Positions 24,203 through 32,811 of a DNA stretch of 64,000 nt are shown here, in pieces. How positions within the stretch are numbered: the first letter of the stretch is position 1; every line of letters begins with the position of its first letter. Both the position numbers and the translations under genes were made by a program. The DNA is taken from NCBI GenBank assembly GCA_038207155.1, contig JBBRAB010000021.1, forward strand, positions 1 to 64,000, given 5' to 3'. The notes beneath the pieces are model-generated. The model did no database searches and had not been told where the DNA came from. It was given only the letters and a program-made list of their open reading frames with translations. Source of the DNA: FEN-1139 sp038207155 (GTDB taxonomy: Bacteria > Myxococcota_A > Polyangia > Polyangiales > Polyangiaceae).

Positions 24203-26761
24203 CTTCTTCTGTTCGTCCAGGGACACGTGAACGACACTTCCCGGGGCAAAGCGCCCCGAAAGCACTGCTTCAGCGAGCGGATCGGCCAGTTCCCGCGCGA
24301 TGGCGCGGCGCAGCGGACGCGCTCCGAGCGCCGGCTGATAACCGAGCTCCACGAGCTGAGCGATCGCCGGGTCGCTGACGTTCAGGCGGAGTGACTGCGC
24401 AGCGAGACGCTGAGACAGCTCCGCCAACTGCAGCTGCGCAATGCGCGACAGGACTTCACGCGACAAGGGGCGGAAGATCAGGATCTCGTCGATGCGATTG
24501 AGCAGCTCGGGGCGAAAGAACGAGCGCAGCTTGCTGTCGAGTGCGCCGCGCAGTCCCTGACGACCTTCCTCGCTCTCAAACGATGCTGGCGGGGCGTCGA
24601 GGATCTGCTCGGAGCCAATGTTGCTCGTCATCACGATCACGGTGTTGGAAAAATCCGCGGTGCGCCCGCGCGCGTCGGTGAGGCGACCGTCCTCGAGCAC
24701 CTGCAGCAGCAGATTGAAGACGTCCGCGTGAGCCTTCTCGACCTCGTCGAAAAGCAGCACGGAGAACGGTCGGCGTCGCACGGCCTCGGTGAGAAAACCA
24801 CCCTGCTCGCTGTCGGCGTAGCCAGGCGGCGCCCCCACGAGTCGCGCCGCCATGTGGCGCTCCATGAACTCGCTCATGTCGAGCCGCGTGAGCGCAGCTT
24901 CGTCATCAAACAGCAGTGCTGCGAGGGCTTTTGCGAGCTCGGTCTTGCCAACGCCGCTCGGACCGAGGAACAGAAAGCTCCCGATCGGACGGCGCGTATC
25001 CCGCAGCCCCGCGCGGCCGCGTCGCACGGCGCGACCGATCGCGGAGAGAGCCTCGGGCTGACCCACCACGCGTTGCTCGAGGCGCTGCTCGAGCTGCAGG
25101 AGTCGCTCGGATTCTCCCTCCAGCATCTTGGCCAGTGGGATCCCGGTCCAGGCCTCGAGGGTGCGAGCTACTTGCTCACCGTCGAGCTCGGGCTTGGGTT
25201 CAGCTTCGGCTCCCGCGCTGGCGGTCTCGGCCTGCGCGAGGCGCGCGGCGAGCTCCGGCAACACCGCGTGCTCAAGCTCGCCCAGTCGCGCAAAATCCTT
25301 GCGCTCGGTGGCGCTCAGGCGCTCCTGCTCGGCCTGCGTGAGCGAGGCGCGCAGCGACTCCAGCTCAGCTTGCGCCTGCCGACGCAGCTTGCCGCGCTCA
25401 CGCTGCGACTGCACTGTCGCTTGCAGGGTCGCCAGCTCGTCCGTGACTACCTGACGTGCAGCGCGCTCGGCGGGCACGTCCTGCCTTAACGCTGCGCCCA
25501 CCTGGGCACGCAAGAGCTCGAGGCGCCCAAGTTGCGCGTCCTCGGACGCCGAAGCCCCTTCAAACTCCACTCGCCTGGCTGCGGCCGCCTCGTCCAGTAG
25601 ATCCAGGGCAGATTCAGGCAAATGACGCTCAGGCAGGTAGCGTTTCGAGAGCTTGACCGCAGCCTCAAGGGCCTCGTCAGTCACGGTTAAGCGGTGATGA
25701 CGTTCAAGACGCGAACGGATCCCGCGCAACACTTCGAGCGTGGTCTTGGTGTCGAGCTCATCGATATCGAGCGGCGTGAGCCAGCGTAACAATCCTGGAG
25801 CCTTGTCCGCAAGGCGACGGGCGCCGTCGGGCGTCACCTGCCCTAGCAGCTGCACTCGCCCCTGTGCCAGCGAGCCCTCAAACACCTCCGCCATGGACGA
25901 ACCATTTGCCGTCACTAACCGATCGAGCTCACTGACGACCAGGACGGCTTCGCCCTCGGAGCTAAGACTGGCCAAGAGCTTTCGGAGTCGCTCGTCGGCA
26001 TCCGTGCGTAGCCGCAGTCCGGCAAACAGCTGGGCCACGTCGAGCGACAAGAGCCGCCGCCGACTCAAACCCGCCGGCACGTCCCCCGCCGCCCAGCGCT
26101 GCGCCAGCGCGTCGACGATGGCGCCCTTTCCCACGCCGGCCTCACCAACCAGCAGTGGATGAGCCTTATTCTTGCGTTCGAGGATCGTTATGAGTCGGCG
26201 CAGCTCACTGGTTCGCAGTAGCGCCGGCTCGAGCCGCTGCTGCGTGGCGGCGAGCAAGAGATCGGTATAGGACTGGCCGGTCGCTACGGGCTCATTGGGC
26301 TGAGGTTGAGCACGTCGCAAGGCACCGTAGAAGGGACGCAGTGAACCTGGCGCGACTCCATGCGCTCCCAGCAACTCACCGGCTGGACCGCGGATCTCTT
26401 GCGACAGCGCGCTTAGCAAACCATCGAGCTCGATCTGCGTGCGCCGCTCACGCTGCGCATCGCGCTCGGCTCGCTCGAGCAAATCAAGCAGACGCGCCGA
26501 GAGAAAGGCCGGTTCCTCCGTCGTCGGCAGAGCCGAAAGTGCGCGAGTCACGCCCGCACGCAGCTCCACGACATCCACCCCTGCCGCTCGCAGCACCTCA
26601 GACGCGCCAGTGGGCGAATCGAGCAGACGCGCGAGCAAATGCAGAGGGTCGACCGCGGGATGATGACGTTCATCAGCCAGGGCTTGAGCCCCGGCAACCA
26701 GGGCTCGCGCCTCGGCGGTGTAGCGCTGAAGGGACAGGGTTTGGTTGGTTTCCGCGGCCAT
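24182..26761 (-). CDS. ClpB-like AAA+ unfoldase with degenerate first ATPase domain
   Basis: 859 residues, ClpB length. There is an N-terminal Clp-N double repeat (about 10-150), NBD1 (about 180-400), a short coiled-coil M-domain (about 405-520), NBD2 (about 560-760) and a C-terminal small domain. NBD2 is intact: Walker A GPSGVGKT (600-607), Walker B VLLFDE, pore loop GAPPGY and sensor MTSNIGSE. NBD1 is degenerate. Walker A is GEAGVGKG (206-213), with the usual Thr replaced by Gly. Walker B is VLVVSELD, with the Asp of hhhhDE replaced by Ser. The KYRGEFEER-type pore loop has become LRLRTDADER, without the aromatic residue. Disaggregase-like remodelling driven by NBD2 alone is inferred. No ClpP-binding loop is seen. 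The single-gene unit is convergent with the kinase gene. Confidence 0.85.
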   Translation of the reverse strand: MAAETNQTLSLQRYTAEARALVAGAQALADERHHPAVDPLHLLARLLDSPTGASEVLRAAGVDVVELRAGVTRALSALPTTEEPAFLSARLLDLLERAERDAQRERRTQIELDGLLSALSQEIRGPAGELLGAHGVAPGSLRPFYGALRRAQPQPNEPVATGQSYTDLLLAATQQRLEPALLRTSELRRLITILERKNKAHPLLVGEAGVGKGAIVDALAQRWAAGDVPAGLSRRRLLSLDVAQLFAGLRLRTDADERLRKLLASLSSEGEAVLVVSELDRLVTANGSSMAEVFEGSLAQGRVQLLGQVTPDGARRLADKAPGLLRWLTPLDIDELDTKTTLEVLRGIRSRLERHHRLTVTDEALEAAVKLSKRYLPERHLPESALDLLDEAAAARRVEFEGASASEDAQLGRLELLRAQVGAALRQDVPAERAARQVVTDELATLQATVQSQRERGKLRRQAQAELESLRASLTQAEQERLSATERKDFARLGELEHAVLPELAARLAQAETASAGAEAEPKPELDGEQVARTLEAWTGIPLAKMLEGESERLLQLEQRLEQRVVGQPEALSAIGRAVRRGRAGLRDTRRPIGSFLFLGPSGVGKTELAKALAALLFDDEAALTRLDMSEFMERHMAARLVGAPPGYADSEQGGFLTEAVRRRPFSVLLFDEVEKAHADVFNLLLQVLEDGRLTDARGRTADFSNTVIVMTSNIGSEQILDAPPASFESEEGRQGLRGALDSKLRSFFRPELLNRIDEILIFRPLSREVLSRIAQLQLAELSQRLAAQSLRLNVSDPAIAQLVELGYQPALGARPLRRAIARELADPLAEAVLSGRFAPGSVVHVSLDEQKKLLIAVD

Positions 26762-26876
26762 GGGCGGCCCCTAGCCTAGAGCCGATTTCCGACAATAGGC
26801 GCGAAATTTAGCTGGGGCCCGGAGCCGGTGTGGGTTGGCGGCTGCACTGCTCAAAGATTTCTCGTAGGTTAGCCCC

Positions 26877-27848
26877 GTGCCGACCCTCGGCGATTTGCCC
26901 CCAGCATTGCTACTCGCCGTTGCCGTGTCACTTGGACTCGTGTTCGGCAGCTTTCTGAACGTAGTCATCCATCGCGTGCCACTCGGACAGAGCGTGGTCG
27001 CGCCCGGCTCTCGCTGCCCCGGCTGCGGCACCCCGATCCACGCGTGGAACAATCTGCCCGTGCTCTCGTGGCTGCTTTTGCGCGGCAAAGCCAGCTGCTG
27101 CGGCGTGCGCATCTCTCCACGCTATCCGCTGGTGGAGGCGATGGGGGGACTGCTTGCTTGGGCCGTCGTGGAAGCGGTACTGAGCGGACTCCCGCTCGAG
27201 ACGCCTTGGTATCGCGTGCTCGGACTGTTCGCGGTGCACCTGACGCTTGGTCTCGGACTGATCGCGGCGGCCTTCATCGATCTCGAACACCTGTATCTAC
27301 CCGACGTCTTCACGCTCGGAGGGACAGCGCTCGGTCTGGCCAGCGTGCCGCTGCGGCCAGAGGCCAACTGGGTCGACTCGCTAGTCGGCGCTGCGCTCGG
27401 ATTTGTGATCGTGTGGTTGCCGTTCGATCTGCTCTACCGCTTGGTTCGCGGCCGCACAGGCATGGGCCTCGGTGACGCGAAACTCGTGATGCTCGCGGGA
27501 GCCTGGTTCGGCTGGCAGGGCGCCGTTTTCGCACTACTGGCGGGCGCCATGCAGGGCACCTTGACCCTGATCGCGCTACTCGTCGCGCAGGGTAAAATCG
27601 AAGAGCCAATAGCCGTACAGAACGAACGTGCGGCGGCCGCAGCCGAGCTCGAAGCCGCCGAGGGCGAAGAGCGCGAGCGGCTGGCAGCAGAGTTCGCCAA
27701 AGACCCGGTGCTCGCCGAACCTCCGCCGCGCGGACTTGGGGAGATGCGCTTTGCCTTCGGTCCATTTCTCGTGCTCGCCATCCTCGAGTTTCAGCTGCTC
27801 GGGCCCTGGCTGCTGTCGAACTGGCTCAGTCCGGAGTTCCTCGAGTGA
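26877..27848 (+). CDS. pilD: Prepilin peptidase (type IV leader peptidase)
   Basis: 323 residues from GTG 26877. It has about eight TM helices. The catalytic aspartates are D135 in FIDLEHLYLPD and D200 in GMGLGDAKL (A24 aspartic protease family). The N-terminal methylase region begins GLVFGSFLNVVIHRVP and has the first Cys pair CPGC (47-50). The second pair, usually CxxC, is an adjacent CC (74-75) in RGKASCCGVRIS. A charged insertion of about 50 residues (239-290, rich in Ala/Glu) lies before the last TM block FAFGPFLVLAILEF. It cleaves and N-methylates prepilins for type IV pili or type II secretion. It is the first gene of an overlapping three-gene run with a lipoprotein and prmC. Confidence 0.92.
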   Translation: MPTLGDLPPALLLAVAVSLGLVFGSFLNVVIHRVPLGQSVVAPGSRCPGCGTPIHAWNNLPVLSWLLLRGKASCCGVRISPRYPLVEAMGGLLAWAVVEAVLSGLPLETPWYRVLGLFAVHLTLGLGLIAAAFIDLEHLYLPDVFTLGGTALGLASVPLRPEANWVDSLVGAALGFVIVWLPFDLLYRLVRGRTGMGLGDAKLVMLAGAWFGWQGAVFALLAGAMQGTLTLIALLVAQGKIEEPIAVQNERAAAAAELEAAEGEERERLAAEFAKDPVLAEPPPRGLGEMRFAFGPFLVLAILEFQLLGPWLLSNWLSPEFLE

Positions 27849-28297
27849 GTTGCTGCAAGGCGCTGCGGACTGCGCCGCTCTGGCTGCTCGCGCTGACCCT
27901 AGCGGCTTGCGGCGCTTCAACGACTCGCCTCGCCCCGCGCGTCACTCTGCCGTCACCGCTTACACCACCCGCGATTTTGCCGTTTCCCCCTCCAGCAGCC
28001 CCGGTTGAGACCCTTCCGGCAGCGCCGAGCGATCCGAGCTGCGTCTGGCAGGATGGCTCTTACGTATTCGAAGGCGAAAACTTCAGCTGGCAGCCCGGTG
28101 CCTGGGTTCGACCGCCTCCCGACTGCGCGCTGGCGGGTCCAACCTACAGCTTTCAACCGTCACCGCTCGTGCCGCAGGGCGTCGTTCATTATTACGCGCC
28201 GGTCTGGGTACGCCTGGCTCCACCGGCAGCGCCGCAACTCTGCTCTCCTCCTCCCCCCTGCGACGCTCCGCCCCCGAGCGTCGCCAAAAAGCCATGA
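27845..28297 (+). CDS. Pro-rich lipoprotein of unknown function
   Basis: 150 residues from GTG 27845, which overlaps the pilD stop (GTGA). The signal has a lipobox at LTLAAC. The mature protein is Pro-rich and contains a YVFEGENFSWQPGAWVRPPP stretch. This resembles the Y.W.pG.W motifs of small bacterial surface repeats, but there is only one clear copy. Three further Cys occur near the C-terminus (LCSPPPPCD). Its end overlaps the prmC start by 4 bp. I recognise no family. Confidence 0.7.
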   Translation: MSCCKALRTAPLWLLALTLAACGASTTRLAPRVTLPSPLTPPAILPFPPPAAPVETLPAAPSDPSCVWQDGSYVFEGENFSWQPGAWVRPPPDCALAGPTYSFQPSPLVPQGVVHYYAPVWVRLAPPAAPQLCSPPPPCDAPPPSVAKKP

Positions 28298-29187
28298 CCG
28301 ACACCGTGCCCCCTGAACCCGCCGAGCTGTGGACGATTCGTCGCCTACTGGTCTGGGCCACCGATGACTTTCGCGGGCGTGGCTTTGACTCCCCGCGACT
28401 CGATGCCGAGCTCCTGCTCGGTTTCGCCATGGGCAAGACGCGCATCGAGCTGATCATGGAAGCCGAGCGTCCGCTCGACAAGACTGAGCTCGCGCTCTTT
28501 CGAGAGCTCGCGCGTCGCAGGCGAGCACGCGAACCCACGGCCTATATTCTTGGCGAGCGTGAGTTTTACGGACTGCCCTTTACCGTTGATCCACGCGTAC
28601 TCATTCCGCGACCCGACACCGAGACGCTCGTAGAGGTGGCGCTCGAGCAGACGCGCGCCTCACTTTCATCAGGAACCATGCTCGATCTCTGCACCGGCTC
28701 GGGCTGCGTCGCGATTGCGTTCGCGCTCAAGCGCAGCGGTTGGCGCGTCGACGCAGTGGATCTCTCACCTGACGCCCTCGCGGTCGCTCGCAGCAACGCG
28801 CAGAGCAACGGCCTTTTTTCGCTCACGTTTCACGAGGGCGATCTCTTCGAGGCGCTGCCAGCGGGAACGCGCTTTGACGTGATCACGGCAAATCCACCCT
28901 ACATTCCCTCGGCTGACGTCGATCAGCTCGAGCACGGCATCCGCGACTATGAGCCCAGGCTGGCGCTCGATGGCGGACCCGATGGAATGCGTCTGCTCAC
29001 GCTGATCGTCGAGGCCGCGCCAGACTGGCTCACTCCCGGTGGACTGCTCGCGCTTGAGCTCGGTTTTGACCAAGCTGGGCGCGTGGACGCGCTACTCAGC
29101 GCGCGCGGCTTTGCCGACATTCGTCGCAGTCGCGACTACGGCGGCCACGAGCGCGTGGTGTACGGTCGTTGGGGTAGCCAGAGTTGA
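28294..29187 (+). CDS. prmC: Release factor glutamine methyltransferase
   Basis: 297 residues. An N-terminal helical domain (about 10-80) is followed by the family segment REPTAYILGEREFYGLPF and VLIPRPDTETLVE. The SAM-binding motif is LDLCTGSGCVAIAFAL (from 130), and the catalytic NPPY is at 200-203. It methylates the Gln of the GGQ motif in RF1/RF2. It usually sits beside prfA, but here it is the last gene after pilD and a lipoprotein, with ATGA overlaps throughout. Confidence 0.93.
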   Translation: MTDTVPPEPAELWTIRRLLVWATDDFRGRGFDSPRLDAELLLGFAMGKTRIELIMEAERPLDKTELALFRELARRRRAREPTAYILGEREFYGLPFTVDPRVLIPRPDTETLVEVALEQTRASLSSGTMLDLCTGSGCVAIAFALKRSGWRVDAVDLSPDALAVARSNAQSNGLFSLTFHEGDLFEALPAGTRFDVITANPPYIPSADVDQLEHGIRDYEPRLALDGGPDGMRLLTLIVEAAPDWLTPGGLLALELGFDQAGRVDALLSARGFADIRRSRDYGGHERVVYGRWGSQS

Positions 29188-29284
29188 GTCGACGCGCGCT
29201 GAGGACGCGCCGCGCGCTGACGGCAGGGCGCGCCGCGCAATGTACGGCGCAATGTACGGCGCGCTGTGACGGCGCGCCGTCACG
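29188..29284. repeat. GC-rich repeats and palindrome between convergent genes
   Basis: The 97 bases between prmC and the convergent barrel gene contain two adjacent copies of CAATGTACGGCG (29238-29261). They also contain a perfect 18-bp palindrome, GTGACGGCGCGCCGTCAC, at 29266-29283. The palindrome could be a bidirectional transcription end structure, although neither side has a T-tract. Confidence 0.6.
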
Positions 29285-29929
29285 TCAGGGGCCCGTGTAG
29301 TAGGCCGCGCGCAGACCAATCATGCCTAGATGCGCGTACCCGGTCTCGCTGAACTGATGCGTGTACGCCAGGCTCGGACCGACGGTGAGTCCACCCCAGC
29401 GCCAGGTCTCGTGAAACAGCGTTAGTCCCACATTTCCGGGGGAACCGAGGTGCGCCACCACCTCGTCATGCTTGCGCGACTTCATCCAACCCAGTCCGCC
29501 TTCAAGGCCCACGCCGAGATCCCGCCAGCGTCCGCCCTTGGCGTACAGCGGAAAGGTCTCGACTCGCAGCAGCGCAGCTCCGCCACTAGCCTCAGTGATG
29601 CCCTTGGTGAGCGTCTCAAAGCGCGCGCCAAGCGAGAACGAGAACCAATCGGTGAAGGCGCCACCGACATAGAACGCGCCGTTTCGACCTAAAGTGAAGC
29701 CGGTATCGGAGAGGTAACGCGGGTCGTCGACCTTAACCGCGTCGCGCGGATAGCCGCTGACCTGTCCTAAGCCAAGACCGAGATCGACGCCAAGCAGCAG
29801 GTTACTGCGACGCTCAGACTTCATGCCAAAGCCACCGTCCCAGTCGTCACCGTTCGACTGGGCCATGGCGGGTCCAGCGACGCAGCCGAGAGCGAGGGCA
29901 ACCGGGAGACTCAGGGCGGGAGCTTTCAC
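29285..29929 (-). CDS. Predicted outer-membrane protein
   Basis: 214 residues from GTG 29929, with GGGA about 8 bases upstream. The signal peptide MKAPALSLPVALALGCVAG ends AMA/QS. The mature chain has barrel-like strands: NLLLGVDLGLGLGQVSGYP, AFYVGGAFTDWFSFSLGARFE, LGVGLEGGLGWMKS, TVGPSLAYTHQF, MIGLRAAYY. It lacks a terminal Phe (ends YTGP). It is a hypothetical porin-like or small barrel protein that I cannot assign to a family. Confidence 0.7.
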   Translation of the reverse strand: MKAPALSLPVALALGCVAGPAMAQSNGDDWDGGFGMKSERRSNLLLGVDLGLGLGQVSGYPRDAVKVDDPRYLSDTGFTLGRNGAFYVGGAFTDWFSFSLGARFETLTKGITEASGGAALLRVETFPLYAKGGRWRDLGVGLEGGLGWMKSRKHDEVVAHLGSPGNVGLTLFHETWRWGGLTVGPSLAYTHQFSETGYAHLGMIGLRAAYYTGP

Positions 29930-30034
29930 GATATTGTCCCGTTTGTCCTACCGTACCGGCCGCAGGTCAAGTAGCGAGTCGATGATCTGCCCAAAACTGG
30001 GCCCACGGGCCCGTACTGTGCGATCTAGCCAGCA

Positions 30035-31342
30035 ATGTCTCGAAGCGTAAACCCCTGGGCTGTGCAGGCCTGCCTACTTGCCGGGCTGCTGCTCCCCCTC
30101 GGCTGCGACCAGCTCTTCAAGGGGGAGAAGGGGCCGGGACTGGCGCGCGGAACCGACCAACCCGAGGCAGGCGAAGCCCTGCGTTCGAGCGGTTTCAAGC
30201 TTGGCGCGCTCGGCAATGCCACGCCAATTCGAGCGCGCGCCGACCGCGAGAGTCCGCGCCTGGGTTACCTGCGCGCTGGGGCACAGATTGAGCGCTCAGC
30301 AGAGCCAGTCGGGCGATTGGGCTGTCCTGGGGGTTGGTACGGCGTGCGTCCGCGCGGGTTCGTTTGCGCGGGCGAGCTCGCCACCACGGAGCTGAGTCAC
30401 CCCACCCTCAAGGTGATGTCCGAGTCTCCGCAGCTCAACCAACCGCTGCCCTTTTCCTACGCGCGTGTTCGCGTCACCACCGAGCTGTTTGCGCGCGATC
30501 CCAAGCAAGAAGACAGCGTGCACGAGATCGGGCAGATGCGGCGACAATCCACCTTCGCCGTGGTCGGCTCCTGGCAAGCCCTCGACGAAGAGGACCAGCG
30601 CGCGCGGCTCGCTCTGCTCACCTCGGGTCAGTTCGTGCGTATCGAGTCACTCGTGCCCGTCAAGGTGACCCCTGGCCCGGGCGTGGAGCTCGCGGGACTC
30701 GAGCTGCCGCTGGCGTTCGTGACTCACTCAGACGCCAAGAGTTATCGCCTTGGCGACGACGGGTTCGCGCCCGTGGCGCCACTCGGGGAGCGCTCGCTCC
30801 TTGGCCTGAGCGGCCGTCAGAAGCTCGTCGACAGCGAGCGCTATTTGGCGACGCGTGACGAACTCTGGGTGCGTGAACGCGACGTGAGCGCGGTGCGTCG
30901 ACGCAATGACTTTGGCTCGTTCGTGAAGGGGAGCCTGCACTGGGCCGATCTCGATCTCACGACGGGTGCGCTCGTGCTCTACGCGGGTGAGACCCCGGTG
31001 TTTGCGACCGTGGCACTGAGCCTGCCCGACAAACGTCCCGAGCTCGGACCCCACCTGCTCACGTGCAAGCACATCACCAATCAAGAGCTCACGCCGTCAC
31101 AGGTCTCGGGGCAGCGCGAGATCCACGATCTGGCCTGGACACTCGAGCTCGAAGGCGGACTGCTCGTGCACGCGGCCTGGTGGATGGACGGCCTGGCGCG
31201 CCACGGCGAGGGCAATCGGGTCGCGCTCGCGCCGAGTGACGCCAAGCGCGCCTTTGACTGGCTCGGACCGGCCGTGCCTCAGGGTTGGCACGCGCTGGAA
31301 CTCACCCGCGACGAGCGCAGCGCACTCATCGCGCTGCACTAA
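30035..31342 (+). CDS. L,D-transpeptidase-like lipoprotein lacking the catalytic Cys
   Basis: 435 residues. The lipoprotein signal ends LLPLGC (Cys 24). Residues about 60-115 look like an SH3-type domain (NATPIRARADRESPRLGYL...GWYGVRPRGFVC). The C-terminal half follows the Myxococcota YkuD layout: HWADLDLTTGALVLYAGETP, then LLVHAAWWMDG (His 379), then APSDAKRAFDWLGPAVPQGW. As I know the family, the segment between should carry SHGC; aligned without gaps, EGNR (392-395) stands there. The nucleophilic Cys is therefore Arg, and the protein is probably a non-catalytic, peptidoglycan-binding homologue. It is single, with no operon partner. Confidence 0.75.
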   Translation: MSRSVNPWAVQACLLAGLLLPLGCDQLFKGEKGPGLARGTDQPEAGEALRSSGFKLGALGNATPIRARADRESPRLGYLRAGAQIERSAEPVGRLGCPGGWYGVRPRGFVCAGELATTELSHPTLKVMSESPQLNQPLPFSYARVRVTTELFARDPKQEDSVHEIGQMRRQSTFAVVGSWQALDEEDQRARLALLTSGQFVRIESLVPVKVTPGPGVELAGLELPLAFVTHSDAKSYRLGDDGFAPVAPLGERSLLGLSGRQKLVDSERYLATRDELWVRERDVSAVRRRNDFGSFVKGSLHWADLDLTTGALVLYAGETPVFATVALSLPDKRPELGPHLLTCKHITNQELTPSQVSGQREIHDLAWTLELEGGLLVHAAWWMDGLARHGEGNRVALAPSDAKRAFDWLGPAVPQGWHALELTRDERSALIALH

Positions 31343-31357
31343 TGCCTTCGCGCGCGA

Positions 31358-32224
31358 CTAGCGGCCGAGCGCTTTGAGGATCTCGAGTGTCGCGGTCGAG
31401 CGATTCAACGTGTAAAAGTGAATCGCGGGCACGCCAGCAGCGATCAGCAGCTGACACTGCTCGACGGCATGCTCGACGCCAAGCGCGCGCACGGCCTCGG
31501 GATTGTCCTGCACGGCCTCGAGGCGCGCCGACAAGCGCGCCGGGAACTGCGCCCCGCAGGTGGCCGTGAACCGACGCATCTGGGAAACGTTGGTGACCGG
31601 CATGATACCGGGCACGAATGGCACCGTCACCCCAGCCAAACGCGCTCGCTCGACGAACCCCCGGTAGTCGCGATCGTCGAAAAACAGCTGCGTTACGACG
31701 AAATCCGCGCCGGCGTCGACCTTGCGCTTGAGGTTGCTCAAGTCCTGACCAAACGACTCGGCTTCGGGATGCTTCTCCGGGTAACCCGCCACTCCGATGC
31801 ACAGCTGCGGATGTCGCTGGCGAATGAACGCCACGAGCTCGTCGGCGTGAGCGAACCCTCCAGCGGAAGCGACGAACGCGGTCTCACCCTTCGGTGGATC
31901 GCCGCGCAGCGCGAGCACGTTGTCGATCCCGGCGCTCGCCAGCTGCTCGAGCACACTCGCCAGCTCATCCTGGGTCGACCCGACGCAGGTGAGATGCGCC
32001 ATCGTCTCCATGCCCGTCTCCGCCTTGATGCGCTGCACGAGCTCAAGCGTGAGCCGCCTCGTGCTGCCACCTGCCCCGTACGTTACGGACACGTAGGCGG
32101 GGCTGTGCGGACGCAGATCCGCCACGGTCTGAAACAGGCGCTCGACCCCCGCCTCGTCCTTGGGCGGGAAGAACTCCAGGGACACGGCAGTGGCATCGGG
32201 TTGGAACAGGTCGACGATCTTCAT
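31358..32224 (-). CDS. metF: Methylenetetrahydrofolate reductase
   Basis: 288 residues from ATG 32224 (MKIVDLFQPDATAVSLEFFP); the frame is open upstream to 32314. The TIM-barrel signatures are SLEFFPPKDEAGVERLF, YVSVTYGAGGSTR, AHLTCVGSTQDEL, LALRGDPPKGE, DFVVTQLFFDDRDY and VPGIMPVTN. It reduces 5,10-methylene-THF to 5-methyl-THF with FAD for methionine synthesis. It is single; the next plus-strand gene diverges. I looked for a SAM or SAH riboswitch in the leader and found none that I could defend. Confidence 0.95.
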   Translation of the reverse strand: MKIVDLFQPDATAVSLEFFPPKDEAGVERLFQTVADLRPHSPAYVSVTYGAGGSTRRLTLELVQRIKAETGMETMAHLTCVGSTQDELASVLEQLASAGIDNVLALRGDPPKGETAFVASAGGFAHADELVAFIRQRHPQLCIGVAGYPEKHPEAESFGQDLSNLKRKVDAGADFVVTQLFFDDRDYRGFVERARLAGVTVPFVPGIMPVTNVSQMRRFTATCGAQFPARLSARLEAVQDNPEAVRALGVEHAVEQCQLLIAAGVPAIHFYTLNRSTATLEILKALGR

Positions 32225-32472
32225 ATCGGTCCGGCGTGGTGACAGCCTGGGCCGGGCCAATAGCAGTCGAGCTCCCTCTAGGGCAAGCGAGAGACGGGCC
32301 CTAGCGGCAAGCACAACCCCGAACCCGGCCCTGTGCGGGCCGCAACCGATATCGGCAAGCTATTGTTATTATTGATTTATTCTTCAATTCACGGAAACCG
32401 ACACTTATCGAAGTGACACCACTGCACGCCGGAAACTGGACGTATTTTCAGTATCCGAGTTACCACTGGGAC
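32225..32472. promoter_or_regulatory. Divergent promoter region, metF and small winged-helix gene
   Basis: 248 bases between divergent starts. Bases about 32355-32395 are strongly AT-rich (GCTATTGTTATTATTGATTT), unusual for this GC-rich window, and the perfect palindrome CCGATATCGG lies just before (32346-32355). Both are plausible promoter or operator elements. I cannot assign them to one gene. Confidence 0.4.
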
Positions 32473-32730
32473 ATGGACAGCCAACGCCAACTCTGCCTCG
32501 CGATTCTCGACCAGCTCTGTGCCCTCGCCCAGACGGGTCGCCCTGCGAATCTCCCGCGACTCGTTCGTCACCTGGAGGTCAGTCCTGGGGGGCTGCAGAG
32601 CGCGCTGCGGCAGCTGGAGCAGGAGGGCCTGATCGATGCTCGACGCCTGCGCCTAACGCTCATGGGGCTCGCGTTTGCGGCGTCACGCGGCGCCGCCCGC
32701 GCCAGAGCACGCCGGGAAGTGGCCGCCTGA
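32473..32730 (+). CDS. Small winged-helix protein
   Basis: 85 residues from ATG 32473 (MDSQRQLCLAILDQLC). A GTG at 32413 would add 20 residues, and neither start has a clear ribosome binding site. The sequence fits a compact helix-turn-helix with wing: AILDQLCALAQTG, LPRLVRHLEVSPGGLQSAL, RQLEQEGLIDARRLRLTLMG. This is the pattern of MarR/Lrp-like DNA-binding modules without a ligand domain. The basic Ala/Arg tail may aid DNA binding. It could regulate the divergent metF gene, but that is only positional inference. Confidence 0.6.
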   Translation: MDSQRQLCLAILDQLCALAQTGRPANLPRLVRHLEVSPGGLQSALRQLEQEGLIDARRLRLTLMGLAFAASRGAARARARREVAA

Positions 32731-32811
32731 GCTCACCCGCCGTTCGCGCCTCAGCGCGGTCCCCTGCGAGCATCAATGCACGGCGCTGCAGCAGAGCTCG
32801 GGGACAAGGTC

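Noticed and set aside
32225..32412. Possible SAM or SAH riboswitch in the metF leader.
   Set aside because: metF is a common target of these riboswitches, but I could not find the conserved core of any class. A covariance-model search would settle it.
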